Notes: generated by a model from the letters alone, not told the origin. Counted from the first letter of the stretch, positions 41,861 through 51,781 are shown. The stretch is DNA of 64,000 bases from CAIVAT01 sp049317265 (GCA_049317265.1 JBMOIP010000020.1:1-64000), one strand, 5' to 3'. Made by a program: numbers and translations.

Positions 41861-44800
41861 ATGAAAAAAAATCTTCTGTTTATTTTAGCCGGATTCATCC
41901 TGCTGATGGTTTCATTTACGGTGGTGGCACAGGATAAAAAACCTGTGTTTCCTCCAAACTACCAGGTTGACACACGAATTGACAATATGGGTTACTGGCA
42001 ACGTTGTGCTGAAGCAGGCCTGGTTCCGGTTCAGCCATTCGCCCCGGTACCTCCTGCACGTTACACCGGCAGCAAATTATTGATGCGTGGCACTTCGGTC
42101 ATCGACTCACCCGATGTTTGCACCACCAATGAACCTTCCAATTCAACCCAGAGTGAAAACTCCCTGGCGGGCAACCCAACGGATGTAAACATGCTCCTCA
42201 ATTCGAATAATTCAACCCCGCAACCGAGCAACGGCACCGTGAAAGGAGCAGATGCCATGAAGAGTCTCGACGCCGGACAAACCTGGTCTGGCACCGTGGA
42301 AGGTGCCGGTGGTTCAAATAGCGGAGACCCCGCTGCCGCCATCAACATGACCGGAAGATATTTTGTCGGCTACATCGACAACGGAGGCCATCAAAGTGTA
42401 TCCTATTCCGACAACAATGGTCAGACCTGGAGCACAAGCCTTGTCTCAAACCATGGAAACACCTTTAATATCCTCGACAAGAATCATCTGTGGGTGGATA
42501 TCGGCCCAACAAGTCCCAACAAGGGGAACGCATATGTCGGCTGGATGGAGAGCAACAATATCTGGGTCGCACGTTCCATAACCAATGCAAATACATGGGA
42601 AGCGCAGGTGAATATCAGTGCAGCCACTGCAGCCGGAAGTCACAACCAGGGGATCAACTTCAAGTGCGGACCCGATGGCGAAGTTTATGCTGTTTGGGCT
42701 GTATACGACAGCTGGCCCAGCGATGAGAAGGCCATTGGGTTTAACAAATCACTCGACGGCGGCGTTACCTGGGGAACAGCCGTTCGCGCAATCAACAACA
42801 TCAAGGGAATTCGCACCACTGGCGTTACGGAAAACATGCGCACCAACTCCTTCCCTTCCATGGCGGTTGATCTCAGCAACAGCCCGCACCGCGGAACCAT
42901 TTACGTTGTTTGGAGCAATATCGGCGTCCCGGGAACAAATGTCGGTCCCGGATGTTCTGTATACCTGATGAAATCGACCGACAAAGGAGCGACATGGTCA
43001 ACGCCTGTACAGGTAAATACCGACTCATCCCCCGGTAAAAACCACTACCTTCCCTGGATCGCCTGTGACCAGGCCAACGGGAACGTAAGCATTGTCTTTT
43101 ATGACAACAGAAACTGTCTGTCAACGGAAGCTGAGGCATGGCTGGCCTATTCCACCGATGGCGCCAATACCTTCACCGATTTGAAAGTGAGTGATGTAAC
43201 CTTTACGCCTGCAGCCATCCCCAATATGGCCTCCAAATACATGGGCGATTACCTGGGGATTACTGCCTATGCAGGTAAAACATTCCCATGCTGGACCGAT
43301 ACCAGGTCGGGACACTGTCTTACTTATGTCTCCCCGGTTGACATCCTCATTCCGCAGTCATCCATCGACAACACGGGCAATGTATTGAACGATACCACCT
43401 TTGGAAATCACAACGGGATGATGGATTTTGGTGAAACCGAGCTCCTCGGACTCAAGATGAAAAATACCGGGAATGCTGCTGCCGACGCGGTATCTGTGCA
43501 TCTCTCCTGCGATAATCCTTACATCACGCTGCTCGATTCCATCAAAGACTACGGTCATTTTGATGTTGACCAGGAAAAATTCATACCGAACGGGTACAAA
43601 TTTAAAGTGAACGACTCCATTCCCAACAATGTGCCGGTCATGTTTACCGTTAAAGCCATTGACCAGAATGACAGCATTACATGGAGCAGTTTCCAACTCA
43701 TATCACATGCCCCGGATGTAAGCATTATCTCGATGGCCATCAATGATGTTCAGCCTGGCGGCAATGGCAACGGGCGCCTCGACCCGGGTGAAGAAGCCAC
43801 CATTATGATCAACACGAAAAACCAGGGCATCTGGGATGCAGAAAACGTTGTGAGCGTGCTTGCATCCCTGAACTCCTACGTCACCATCGGTGCTCCCACT
43901 TTCAACATCGGAACGCTGCATGCAGGTGAGACCATTGCCGCATCGTTCCCGGTAGTTGTAAACAGTGCTGCAGCGATAGGATCAGCAGCCCAATTACGCA
44001 ATACTGCCACTTCCAAATACCGGGTGACCAGCAAGATTTTCAATGCTAAAATCGGGTTGATCGTGGAAGACTGGGAAACAGGCAACTTTACGAAATTCCC
44101 TTGGCAGTTTACCAATGCTGCGAAGCCATGGACGATTGATTCCAACATCAAATACGAGGGCAATTACTCAGCAAGATCGGGCGTTATCACCCATGATGAG
44201 TCGACAGGTTTGTTCGTTGAATACAACGCCTCGATGGATGACAGTATCTCTTTCTTCAGGCGGATTTCATGTCAGCCATTGCGTGACAACCTCAAATTCT
44301 ACATCGACGATTTAATGGTGGGGATGTGGTCAAATAACAGTGATACTTCATTTAAACGGGTTGCTTTCCCGGTTATGGCCGGCCCCCATACTTTTAAATG
44401 GACGTATGAAAAAAATGCCACAACAACCATGGGGTCTGATGCAGCCTGGCTTGATTTTATCGTCTTCCCGCCCCGTTATATGACCACAGCAAGCGCCGGT
44501 AGCGATGCAGAAGTTTGTGCCGGCAATGCTTACCAGTTGCATGGTATGGCCGATGGTTACGACTCAACACGCTGGACCACAATGGGTACCGGACAATTCA
44601 GCAATGCAACAATTCTTGATCCGGTCTATACACCCAGCGCCCAGGATATTGCAGATGGAATGGTCAACCTGAAATTGACCGCCTATGGAAAAAGCAGTGC
44701 CGACACCAACAGCATGATGCTGATGATCTATACCGCTCCAACAGCCTCTGCCGGAGGAAATGGCTCCATTTGCAAGGGCCTCACCTATCCGTTAGCCGGG

Positions 44801-45511
44801 TCGGCCGCTACAGCCTTTTCAACCATCAGCTGGACGACTTCGGGAGACGGTACCTTCAACACTCCTGCAACGCTGCATCCGGTATACACTCCTGGTCCCC
44901 AGGATATCGTTCATGGTTCGGTGAAATTAAGAGTCAATGCCATCGGATCAGTAACCTGCCCAATGGCCACAGACAGCCTGCTGCTCACTATCCATGGATT
45001 ACCAATGATTGACCTTGGAAAAGATACCCTGTCCTGTGCCAATACCACAGTATTACTGAATGCAACCTATCCGAATGCATCAGGTTATCTCTGGCTGCCT
45101 TCAAATAAAAACACCCCAACCATAACCGTTGACTCCGCCGGAATTGGACTTCATTCACAGAAAATCAGGGTATTTGTCACCGATAACAACGGTTGTGTTG
45201 GAATGGACTCTGTTATGGTTTCATTCAAAGTATGCGGTGGACTGGAAGAGCTTGCCGGAGTATCAGCACAACTCTTTCCGAATCCGAATAACGGTATCTT
45301 CACGTTAGAAATCAAATCATTAATGCATGAGATCCTTACAATATCGATTGTCTCAGCAACCGGTGAAACGGTATACACTCGTCCCGGCCTTGATGTATCC
45401 GGAGCAACAACCGAGAAAATCGATGTAAGCCGGTTATCACAGGGAAATTATATTTTAAAGATTTCAAATGCAACCGGCAATTTATTCCGGAAACTTGTCA
45501 TTCAAAAATAG
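41861..45511 (+). CDS. T9SS-exported sialidase-like beta-propeller protein
   Basis: 1216 residues. Signal peptide about 1-23 (ending VVAQ). Residues about 135-490 form a BNR/sialidase-like propeller with Asp-box-like motifs (SLDAGQTW, SDNNGQTW, SLDGGVTW, STDKGATW). Two CARDB-like domains follow (GMMDFGETELLGLKMKNTG and GNGRLDPGEEATIMINTKN), then two PKD-like repeats beginning ASAGSDAEVCAGNAYQL and ASAGGNGSICKGLTYPL, a third Ig-like domain, and a type A sorting domain (LFPNPNNGIFTL). Catalytic residues of sialidases were not traced, so the propeller may only bind glycans or be a lyase-type enzyme. A terminator follows. Confidence 0.82.
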   Translation: MKKNLLFILAGFILLMVSFTVVAQDKKPVFPPNYQVDTRIDNMGYWQRCAEAGLVPVQPFAPVPPARYTGSKLLMRGTSVIDSPDVCTTNEPSNSTQSENSLAGNPTDVNMLLNSNNSTPQPSNGTVKGADAMKSLDAGQTWSGTVEGAGGSNSGDPAAAINMTGRYFVGYIDNGGHQSVSYSDNNGQTWSTSLVSNHGNTFNILDKNHLWVDIGPTSPNKGNAYVGWMESNNIWVARSITNANTWEAQVNISAATAAGSHNQGINFKCGPDGEVYAVWAVYDSWPSDEKAIGFNKSLDGGVTWGTAVRAINNIKGIRTTGVTENMRTNSFPSMAVDLSNSPHRGTIYVVWSNIGVPGTNVGPGCSVYLMKSTDKGATWSTPVQVNTDSSPGKNHYLPWIACDQANGNVSIVFYDNRNCLSTEAEAWLAYSTDGANTFTDLKVSDVTFTPAAIPNMASKYMGDYLGITAYAGKTFPCWTDTRSGHCLTYVSPVDILIPQSSIDNTGNVLNDTTFGNHNGMMDFGETELLGLKMKNTGNAAADAVSVHLSCDNPYITLLDSIKDYGHFDVDQEKFIPNGYKFKVNDSIPNNVPVMFTVKAIDQNDSITWSSFQLISHAPDVSIISMAINDVQPGGNGNGRLDPGEEATIMINTKNQGIWDAENVVSVLASLNSYVTIGAPTFNIGTLHAGETIAASFPVVVNSAAAIGSAAQLRNTATSKYRVTSKIFNAKIGLIVEDWETGNFTKFPWQFTNAAKPWTIDSNIKYEGNYSARSGVITHDESTGLFVEYNASMDDSISFFRRISCQPLRDNLKFYIDDLMVGMWSNNSDTSFKRVAFPVMAGPHTFKWTYEKNATTTMGSDAAWLDFIVFPPRYMTTASAGSDAEVCAGNAYQLHGMADGYDSTRWTTMGTGQFSNATILDPVYTPSAQDIADGMVNLKLTAYGKSSADTNSMMLMIYTAPTASAGGNGSICKGLTYPLAGSAATAFSTISWTTSGDGTFNTPATLHPVYTPGPQDIVHGSVKLRVNAIGSVTCPMATDSLLLTIHGLPMIDLGKDTLSCANTTVLLNATYPNASGYLWLPSNKNTPTITVDSAGIGLHSQKIRVFVTDNNGCVGMDSVMVSFKVCGGLEELAGVSAQLFPNPNNGIFTLEIKSLMHEILTISIVSATGETVYTRPGLDVSGATTEKIDVSRLSQGNYILKISNATGNLFRKLVIQK

Positions 45512-45530
45512 CATTTTCAAACCCATCATT

Positions 45531-45560
45531 AAGCCCGGCTCATAACCGGGCTTTTTTTTT
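45531..45560 (+). terminator. Intrinsic terminator of T9SS protein gene
   Basis: Perfect 8-bp stem AAGCCCGG (45531-45538) and CCGGGCTT (45546-45553), 7-base loop, followed by a T run. Lies 20 bases after the stop. Confidence 0.85.
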
Positions 45561-45586
45561 GTATTTAAAAAATATCTCTACCTTGC
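45558..45586 (+). promoter_or_regulatory. Candidate promoter of GH27 gene
   Basis: TTTG (45558-45561), 17-base spacer, TACCTTGC (45579-45586), a one-base-off -7 element; 48 bases before the ATG at 45634. Confidence 0.35.
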
Positions 45587-45633
45587 ATAAAAAACAGGGA
45601 GGCACATTCTTTCCCCACAACAAGACCCATCCC

Positions 45634-47904
45634 ATGAAAAAGCTGACTCTTCTGGCAGGAATTATTGCAGTGCTCCTCATCTCTTCCTGCTATCACAACG
45701 GTGTACAGAAAAAAGCAATGCTCGATTCAGGCTGGAAGTTCAAAACCGGGGATGACCCCGCATGGGCTGCTCCAACCTTCGACGATTCATCATGGGGCAC
45801 CATCGATCCGAAAACGACCTGGGAAGGACAGGGATATAAGGACTACAACGGATTTGCCTGGTACCGCTGCAAAGTGCTGGTCCGCTCGGCATTGAAGGAT
45901 GGCAGCAACAACGCTGACAGTCTGCAGATCTTCCTTGGAAAAATTGATGATTGTGACCAGGTCTTTCTCAACGGGCAGCTGATCGGTGAAAATGGCAAGA
46001 CGATAATTAACAACGCTCCGGGTTCCGAGGCGTTTTTAAAAGTGCAGGGAATCTGGAACCTTGAAAGGCGTTACACGCTGGCTGCCAACGATCCACGGAT
46101 TGCGTGGGACAAGGAAAACCTGGTTGCCGTAAGAAGTTATGACCATTCGGGCCCCGGGGGAATGTTCGGGAAACAATTTGAAATCTCGATGACCGGATTG
46201 CAGGATCATCTGAAACTCGATTTTGATTCAAGCGCTTTTACATACAGCGGAGACACCCTAATTTCCAAGAACTTTTCGGTAACCAACACCACCGGGACAG
46301 AACACCTTAAAGGGGAACTGCTCACCGAGGCGATCCTCTGTGAAAGTGGCATCCTGCTCTATTCTGACCGTTCCATGGTTGACCTGACCCCGCACCTGAC
46401 GATCCAAAAAGCAGTATCTTTCAGGAAAAACCTGTCAGCGCCAGCCATCCTGAGGGTTACTTTCACTGAGGCTGCAACGCGTAAAGAGGTAACCGGAGAG
46501 GTGGAAATTCCATACATCCTCACCCCAAAATCGCCGGCAACACCAAAAATAAACGGTCCTAAAGTATTCGGCGTCAGGCCATGGTCTCCGTTTCAGTTTA
46601 AAATTGCTGCCACAGGAGAACAACCTTTAAAATACAGTGCTGCCGACTTGCCAGAAGGGCTGGTAATCAACCCCGAAAACGGTCAGATAACAGGTGCCTT
46701 GAAAAAGAAAGGCGAGTACATTGTTAAGATCACAGTTGAAAACCCGTTGGGCTATGCTGAGCGCGACTTGAAAATCATCGTGGGCGATGTCATATCACTT
46801 ACCCCGCCAATGGGATGGAACAGCTGGAATTGCTGGGGATTGAGCGTGAGCGACAAAAAGATCCGCCAGTCGGCTGATGCCATGAAAACGAGTGGCCTTA
46901 TGGATCATGGGTGGAGCTATATCAACATCGACGACGGGTGGGAAGACACCCATGATAAAAACGGGAATATCCTGACCAATTCCAAATTCCCGAATATGCC
47001 CGGACTTTGCAACTATGTTCATTCACTGGGACTGAAGATCGGCATCTACTCTTCACCGGGTACGAAAACTTGCGGCGGTTATGAGGGAAGCTATGGATTT
47101 GAGGCCAAAGATGCCATGAACTATGCCGGCTGGGGTATCGATTACCTGAAATATGACTGGTGTTCATACGGGCTCATTGCGCCCAACCCAACCCCCGATC
47201 AATTGAAAAAACCTTACAAAGAGATGAGGTATGCCCTCCGCAAAGCCAACAGGGACATTCACTATAGCCTGTGCCAGTATGGCATGGGGGATGTATGGAC
47301 CTGGGGAGCGGAAGTGGATGGCAACTCCTGGCGCACCACCGGAGACATTGAAGATACCTGGGAAAGCCTGTCATCCATTGGTTTCAGCCAGGGAGCCTGT
47401 TCATCCTCATCGGCGCCGGGCCGTTGGAATGACCCTGACATGCTTGTTGTCGGATGGGTGGGCTGGGGCCCGGCCCTTCACTACACACGCTTAACACCGG
47501 ATGAACAATACACCCATATCAGCCTGTGGAGTTTACTTGCAGCACCATTGCTGATCGGATGTGATCTTGATCAACTGGACCCCTTTACCATGAATTTGCT
47601 CACCAACGATGAGGTATTGTCGGTGAACCAGGATCCTCTGGGTAAGCAGGCTGTGCAAATTGTAAAATGCGATGACTATGAAGTCTGGGCCCGCGACCTG
47701 GAGGATGGCAGCAAAGCAGTAGGGCTGTTTAACAAAAGCGGTAAAGCTCAATATGTTCCTGTCGATTTGAAAAGCCTGATGCTTGATGGAAAATGGTCGA
47801 TTAGGGATGCCTGGTCACAGACCGACCTGGGAAAAGTTCGGGGACATTTCGAGATGAGAACCCGTTCTCACGGGGCAAGATTGGTTATCCTTTCAAAAAA
47901 GTAA
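45634..47904 (+). CDS. GH27 family lipoprotein (alpha-galactosidase-like)
   Basis: 756 residues from the ATG at 45634; the in-frame ATG at 45559 sits in the upstream terminator. Lipobox LLISSC with Cys19. Residues about 25-165 are a jelly-roll like GH2 sugar-binding domains (LDSGWKFKTGDDP, YNGFAWYRCKV). A putative Ig domain (about 305-385) precedes the GH27 barrel (about 390-660): PPMGWNSWNCWG, NIDDGWED, nucleophile Asp in YLKYDWCSYG, acid/base Asp in RWNDPDML. A small beta domain ends the protein. GH27 members are alpha-galactosidases, alpha-N-acetylgalactosaminidases or beta-L-arabinopyranosidases. Specificity is open. Confidence 0.87.
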   Translation: MKKLTLLAGIIAVLLISSCYHNGVQKKAMLDSGWKFKTGDDPAWAAPTFDDSSWGTIDPKTTWEGQGYKDYNGFAWYRCKVLVRSALKDGSNNADSLQIFLGKIDDCDQVFLNGQLIGENGKTIINNAPGSEAFLKVQGIWNLERRYTLAANDPRIAWDKENLVAVRSYDHSGPGGMFGKQFEISMTGLQDHLKLDFDSSAFTYSGDTLISKNFSVTNTTGTEHLKGELLTEAILCESGILLYSDRSMVDLTPHLTIQKAVSFRKNLSAPAILRVTFTEAATRKEVTGEVEIPYILTPKSPATPKINGPKVFGVRPWSPFQFKIAATGEQPLKYSAADLPEGLVINPENGQITGALKKKGEYIVKITVENPLGYAERDLKIIVGDVISLTPPMGWNSWNCWGLSVSDKKIRQSADAMKTSGLMDHGWSYINIDDGWEDTHDKNGNILTNSKFPNMPGLCNYVHSLGLKIGIYSSPGTKTCGGYEGSYGFEAKDAMNYAGWGIDYLKYDWCSYGLIAPNPTPDQLKKPYKEMRYALRKANRDIHYSLCQYGMGDVWTWGAEVDGNSWRTTGDIEDTWESLSSIGFSQGACSSSSAPGRWNDPDMLVVGWVGWGPALHYTRLTPDEQYTHISLWSLLAAPLLIGCDLDQLDPFTMNLLTNDEVLSVNQDPLGKQAVQIVKCDDYEVWARDLEDGSKAVGLFNKSGKAQYVPVDLKSLMLDGKWSIRDAWSQTDLGKVRGHFEMRTRSHGARLVILSKK

Positions 47905-47948
47905 CTGACAGCGCTTTCTATTCTCCCTGGTGAACTTTGTGTTATCAA

Positions 47949-47998
47949 CTTTGTGTCTTTGTGGTTAGTTTTAAAAATTTAACCACAAAGACACAAAG
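47949..47998. repeat. Perfect 19-bp hairpin repeat E2
   Basis: Arms 47949-47967 and 47980-47998 are perfect reverse complements built from the CTTTGTG word, with a 12-base AT-rich loop. More CACAAAG words follow to 48018. It lies between the convergent GH27 and malic enzyme genes and may act as a two-way terminator. Half-copies of the word occur near 9281 and 27550. Confidence 0.85.
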
Positions 47999-48054
47999 GA
48001 GGCACAAAGGGCACAAAGTGAAATATTAGATCAGGAAAAAGGGACTACCAGAAT

Positions 48055-49509
48055 TTATTTGACGGCATCGATGGCGAAGTCCAATGCTGTTTTGATCATT
48101 GCTGCAGGCGGAGGTTCAATAAAACCCTTTTCCATCAATGACCTGGTCATTCCGCGGGCGTGTTCAATATCCTTTTTCGCCTTCTGGAAGGCCTCTTCCC
48201 AGGTCATGTGGATTCTTGCCACACCATCCTTGATCGCCTGCATGGCCACATCGGCGGCTTCATGAGGAAAAACAGACGCTTCTTCCATATTCGGAACGAT
48301 GTCATTCACATGTATCCCGCGTTTTTCGGCATAGTCGGCCAATGAATGGGCAGCAGCAATTGCCATGGTATCCGTAATTTTCCGGGCACGAACCATGAGG
48401 GCTCCCTTGAGGATTCCGGGGAATCCGATGGAGTTGTTTACCTGGTTCGGAAAATCTCCGCGGCCGGTTGCCACGATATAGGCACCCTCCTCTTTGGCAG
48501 CATAAGGATAGATCTCAGGAACAGGATTGGCACAACAGAATACAATTGACTTTTCGGCCATGCTGCGGATCCAGGGGCGCTTGATCACGTCAGGTCCCGG
48601 AGTTGAAAGTGACACAAGTACATCGGCGTTTTTCATGGCCTCCTCGATGGTCGGGATCTTGCCGGGGTTGGTGGTCTGGCAGAGTTCCCACTTCCGGTAA
48701 AATCGTTTGTCGCATTCAATATCCAGGCGGTCGCTGTGCAGGGAACCCCTGGTATCAAACAGGACCATTTTGGCTGGATCAGCGCCATCGGTGATGAGCA
48801 ACCGGGCAATGGTTGTATTCGATGCGCCGGCTCCGTTCAGGACGATCCGGACATCCCCGATCTTCTTGCCGGCCAGCTTCAGCGCGTTGATAACACCTGC
48901 GAGCGTAACGCATGCTGTTCCCTGTGCATCATCGTGCCAGACAGGGATGTCGCACTCTTCACGAAGCACATCAAGAACCCGGAAACAGTTGGGTTGTGAA
49001 ATATCCTCCAGGTTCACTGCTCCAAAACTAGGCTGCAGCATTTTTACAAACTCAATAATTTTTTCGGGATCATTTTTTCCGTCTTTCCCTTTACTGTCGA
49101 TACACAGGGCAACGGCATCAACTCCTCCAAGGTATTTCATCAGGAAAGCCTTTCCTTCCATCACACCAAGTCCTCCCGGGGGAGTGCAGTCGCCATCACC
49201 CAGCACCCTGGTGGAGTCGCTTACAACTGCAACCAGGTTTCCCCTGTTTGTGAGGTCAAACGAGGTGTCGTTGTCATCACGGATATCAGTCGACACCTTT
49301 GAAACACCTGGCGTATACCATACATTGAACCAGTTGAATCCTACTACGGGCGCCTTCGGTATCGTCTGGATCTTTCCCTGGTAAAACCTGTGGGCATCCT
49401 GTGAAAGCTTTTTCAGGAAAATGGTTTTTGCCTTTGCCAGCTGTTCAGGGGTAAAACTGGATGGGAAAGCCTCTTCAAGGTTTTCGAGGGTAAGGGAAAG
49501 TTCTTTCAT
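48055..49509 (-). CDS. Malic enzyme (oxaloacetate-decarboxylating type)
   Basis: 484 residues, the short bacterial form without the phosphotransacetylase-like tail. Motifs: YTPGVSKVS, VVSDSTRVLGDGD, GKAFLMKYLGGVDA, NLEDISQPNCF (metal site), VWHDDAQGTACVTLAG and the Rossmann segment IVLNGAGASNTTIARLL. It oxidises malate to pyruvate and CO2 with NAD or NADP. Combined with citrate lyase in the window it could process oxaloacetate-derived malate. It is monocistronic, between the E2 hairpin and the cold shock gene. Confidence 0.92.
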   Translation of the reverse strand: MKELSLTLENLEEAFPSSFTPEQLAKAKTIFLKKLSQDAHRFYQGKIQTIPKAPVVGFNWFNVWYTPGVSKVSTDIRDDNDTSFDLTNRGNLVAVVSDSTRVLGDGDCTPPGGLGVMEGKAFLMKYLGGVDAVALCIDSKGKDGKNDPEKIIEFVKMLQPSFGAVNLEDISQPNCFRVLDVLREECDIPVWHDDAQGTACVTLAGVINALKLAGKKIGDVRIVLNGAGASNTTIARLLITDGADPAKMVLFDTRGSLHSDRLDIECDKRFYRKWELCQTTNPGKIPTIEEAMKNADVLVSLSTPGPDVIKRPWIRSMAEKSIVFCCANPVPEIYPYAAKEEGAYIVATGRGDFPNQVNNSIGFPGILKGALMVRARKITDTMAIAAAHSLADYAEKRGIHVNDIVPNMEEASVFPHEAADVAMQAIKDGVARIHMTWEEAFQKAKKDIEHARGMTRSLMEKGFIEPPPAAMIKTALDFAIDAVK

Positions 49510-49584
49510 GTGTATGGTTTTTTTGGTAAAGTTATATAAATATAATTAAAACGGCCAACCGGATGACTTAAAAAAAGCCTCCTT

Positions 49585-49616
49585 TTTGTTTTTTTTTAAT
49601 ATTTATTGTACATTCG
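49585..49616 (+). promoter_or_regulatory. Promoter of cold shock gene
   Basis: TTTG (49585-49588), 20-base spacer, TACATTCG (49609-49616), with one mismatch in the -7 element, 31 bases before the ATG at 49648. Confidence 0.45.
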
Positions 49617-49647
49617 CAATGGTTATTCATCCTAATATTAATGTATT

Positions 49648-49839
49648 ATGTCAACAGGTAAAGTAAAATTCTTCAATGAAAGAAAAGGTTTCGGGTTCAT
49701 CTTGGATGATGAAAGCCAGCAAGACGTTTTTGTTCATGTAAGCGGATTGGTGGATAAAATCCGGGAAAATGATCAGGTTTCATTTGACCTGACAGAGGAC
49801 AACCGGGGTAAAAAAGCGATCAATGTTAGGCGGGACTAA
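49648..49839 (+). CDS. Cold shock domain protein (CspA family)
   Basis: 63 residues. A single OB-fold cold shock domain with both RNA-binding motifs: KGFGFI (RNP1) and VFVHVSG (RNP2). It is slightly shorter than the usual 66-70 residues and begins STGKVKFFNERKGFGFILDD. It binds single-stranded nucleic acid and acts as an RNA chaperone. Own promoter and a very strong terminator, so monocistronic. Confidence 0.93.
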   Translation: MSTGKVKFFNERKGFGFILDDESQQDVFVHVSGLVDKIRENDQVSFDLTEDNRGKKAINVRRD

Positions 49840-49854
49840 CAACTTTTACCGGGT

Positions 49855-49898
49855 AAAAACAAAAAGAGCGAAGTTGTTACTTCGCTCTTTTTGTTTTT
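49855..49898. terminator. Two-way terminator between cold shock gene and dnaN
   Basis: Perfect 19-bp stem: arms 49855-49873 and 49880-49898, 6-base loop, with A and T runs on both sides so that it can end transcription from both directions. Core GAGCGAAG/CTTCGCTC. Confidence 0.92.
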
Positions 49899-49914
49899 GG
49901 CATGCACAAACCGG

Positions 49915-51039
49915 TTACTTATTCAGCATCACCGGCATTACGAGCATAAGAATGTCTTCATCCTTATTTTCATTATTAAGCGGGGTAAGGATGCCGGCCC
50001 TGTTGGGCGCCGACATTTCAAGGCTTATCTCTTCCGTTTCGATGTTGCCCAGCATCTCGAGCAGGAATTTGGAATTGAAGCCGATCTCCATATCTTCTCC
50101 GTTGTAAGAACAGTTGAGACGCTCTTTGGCTTCGTTGGAGAAATCAATGTCTTCGGCGCTGAGGATCAGCTCCTGTCCGGAAACTTTAAAACGGATCTGG
50201 TGTGTCGACTGGTTCGCAAAAATGGAAACCCGCCTGATCGTTGTAAGCAATGCATGACGGTCGATGGTCAGTTTATTTGGATTTTCCTTTGGAATAACGG
50301 CATCGTAGTTAGGATATTTGCCATCAATGAGGCGGCAGATCAGATGGATATTCGCGAAGGAGAAAAAGGCATTGGTCCTGTTGTATTCAATGGTGACCGG
50401 CAGCTCCTGGCTGGAAAGGATATTTTTAAGCAGGTTCAGCGGCTTCTTTGGCAGGATGAAGGATGCTGAATCGGCCGACTTCATATCGGTGCGACGATAC
50501 TTAACAAGTTTATGGGCATCGGTGGCCACAAAGGTAACATCGTCGGGTGAAAGTTCACAGAAAACCCCTGATAGGACCATCCGCAGCTCATCATTCCCCG
50601 TCGCAAACAGGGTTTTGTTGATGGCCTGGGATAACAGACGCGAATCAGCTGTGATGGCGGTTGTATCCTCAAGCGATGGCGTATGCGGGTACTCTTCGCT
50701 CTTGTGGCCTGAAAGCTTATATTTTCCTTCTCCCGCCGATATTTCGATCATCAGGGTTTCAGGATTGATGGAGAATGCCACAGGAATATCGGGGAATGTT
50801 TTCAGGGTTTCCACCAGAATTTTGGCAGGGATCGCTATACTTCCCGATTCTTCGGCCTTATCCGGCCGGATGGTAACCCGCATGGTGGTTTCAAGGTCGG
50901 AGGATGTAATCGTTATTGAATCGTCGGTGAGTTCAAAAAGAAAATCATCCAGGATTGGCAAGGTATTGTTTGTGTTGATCACACCCAGGATGGCCTGGAG
51001 GTTTTTCAGTAATAATGTACTGGAGATGATAAATTTCAT
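49915..51039 (-). CDS. dnaN: DNA polymerase III beta subunit (sliding clamp)
   Basis: 374 residues, the standard length. It starts MKFIISSTLLLKNLQAI and shows three successive clamp domains (about 1-120, 130-245, 250-374): LPILDDFLFELTD, TDAHKLVKYR, and the C-terminal PNRAGILTP and MLVMPVML, the last being the usual terminal M-P-x-R/M-L segment. The dimeric ring tethers the polymerase to DNA. It is not next to dnaA here, which is common in Bacteroidota. Confidence 0.95.
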   Translation of the reverse strand: MKFIISSTLLLKNLQAILGVINTNNTLPILDDFLFELTDDSITITSSDLETTMRVTIRPDKAEESGSIAIPAKILVETLKTFPDIPVAFSINPETLMIEISAGEGKYKLSGHKSEEYPHTPSLEDTTAITADSRLLSQAINKTLFATGNDELRMVLSGVFCELSPDDVTFVATDAHKLVKYRRTDMKSADSASFILPKKPLNLLKNILSSQELPVTIEYNRTNAFFSFANIHLICRLIDGKYPNYDAVIPKENPNKLTIDRHALLTTIRRVSIFANQSTHQIRFKVSGQELILSAEDIDFSNEAKERLNCSYNGEDMEIGFNSKFLLEMLGNIETEEISLEMSAPNRAGILTPLNNENKDEDILMLVMPVMLNK

Positions 51040-51065
51040 GATGGTATGTTTTATTAAAATTGTTC

Positions 51066-51073
51066 CAAATATA
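51066..51073 (-). promoter_or_regulatory. Candidate -7 element of dnaN
   Basis: The minus strand reads TATATTTG, a full match, 26 bases before the ATG at 51039. No TTG at the proper distance. A small inverted repeat CGACAA-N4-TTGTCG is just upstream (51074-51089). Confidence 0.4.
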
Positions 51074-51127
51074 CGACAAAAAATTGTCGGCCGATCTTAT
51101 AATAGTCTGTTTACGCTCCCGGCTCGA

Positions 51128-51781
51128 TCAGGTTGCATTACCGGCCCGCTCTTTTTTTCTTTTGAAATCAAATTTCCGCTCCTCCCCTTTCAGCAACCTC
51201 CGGATGTTCTTCCTGTGCGTTGCCGGGATAAAGACTGCCACCAGGAGGGAAAGCCCCAGCAAACCCGGATGCCTGACCCCTATAATGAAATAGACCACCA
51301 GCGGAAAAGCCAGTGAGGCGAGGATGGAGGAGAGCGAAACATAGTGTGTGGCGGCAAGGACCACAATAAAGACCACGAGGACAATCAGGATGGCAAGCGG
51401 GAATAAGGAGATGCCTGCCCCGGCAACCGTTCCGACCCCTTTACCACCTTTAAAACCTGCATAAACAGGGAAAACGTGTCCTAACACTGCAGCCAGTGCT
51501 GTTGCAATCCTGAGGTATATGATGGCCTCGGTTCCCAAACCGGGAACAGGAAGCCATACTGCAATCTGCACAGCAAGCCATCCTTTAAAAACATCCACCA
51601 GTAACACAGGAATTCCTGCTTTGTATCCCAGGACGCGGATCACATTGGTTGCCCCTGCATTTCCGCTTCCGTGCTGACGAACATCAATGCCATAAAGCAT
51701 TTTGCCTATCCATACGGCAGAAGCGATGGACCCCACAAGGTAAGCCGCAATGATCTCAAGGATTATATAGATGACTGTCAT
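51128..51781 (-). CDS. plsY: Acyl-phosphate:glycerol-3-phosphate acyltransferase PlsY
   Basis: 217 residues with five to six TM helices. PlsY motifs are intact: YLVGSIASAVWIGK, the SGN(A)GATN loop in HGSGNAGATNVIRVLG, and GFKGGKGVGTVAG for the active site, plus HVFPVYAGFKGGKG. It makes lysophosphatidic acid from acyl-phosphate and glycerol-3-phosphate, at the inner membrane. Acyl-phosphate could also come from the DAK2-DegV protein at 7402. It ends in a basic tail (KRKKERAG). Confidence 0.93.
   Translation of the reverse strand: MTVIYIILEIIAAYLVGSIASAVWIGKMLYGIDVRQHGSGNAGATNVIRVLGYKAGIPVLLVDVFKGWLAVQIAVWLPVPGLGTEAIIYLRIATALAAVLGHVFPVYAGFKGGKGVGTVAGAGISLFPLAILIVLVVFIVVLAATHYVSLSSILASLAFPLVVYFIIGVRHPGLLGLSLLVAVFIPATHRKNIRRLLKGEERKFDFKRKKERAGNAT

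Noticed and set aside
48707..49384. Plus-strand open frame of 225 residues opposite malic enzyme
   Set aside because: Ser/Pro-rich shadow of a conserved enzyme on the other strand.
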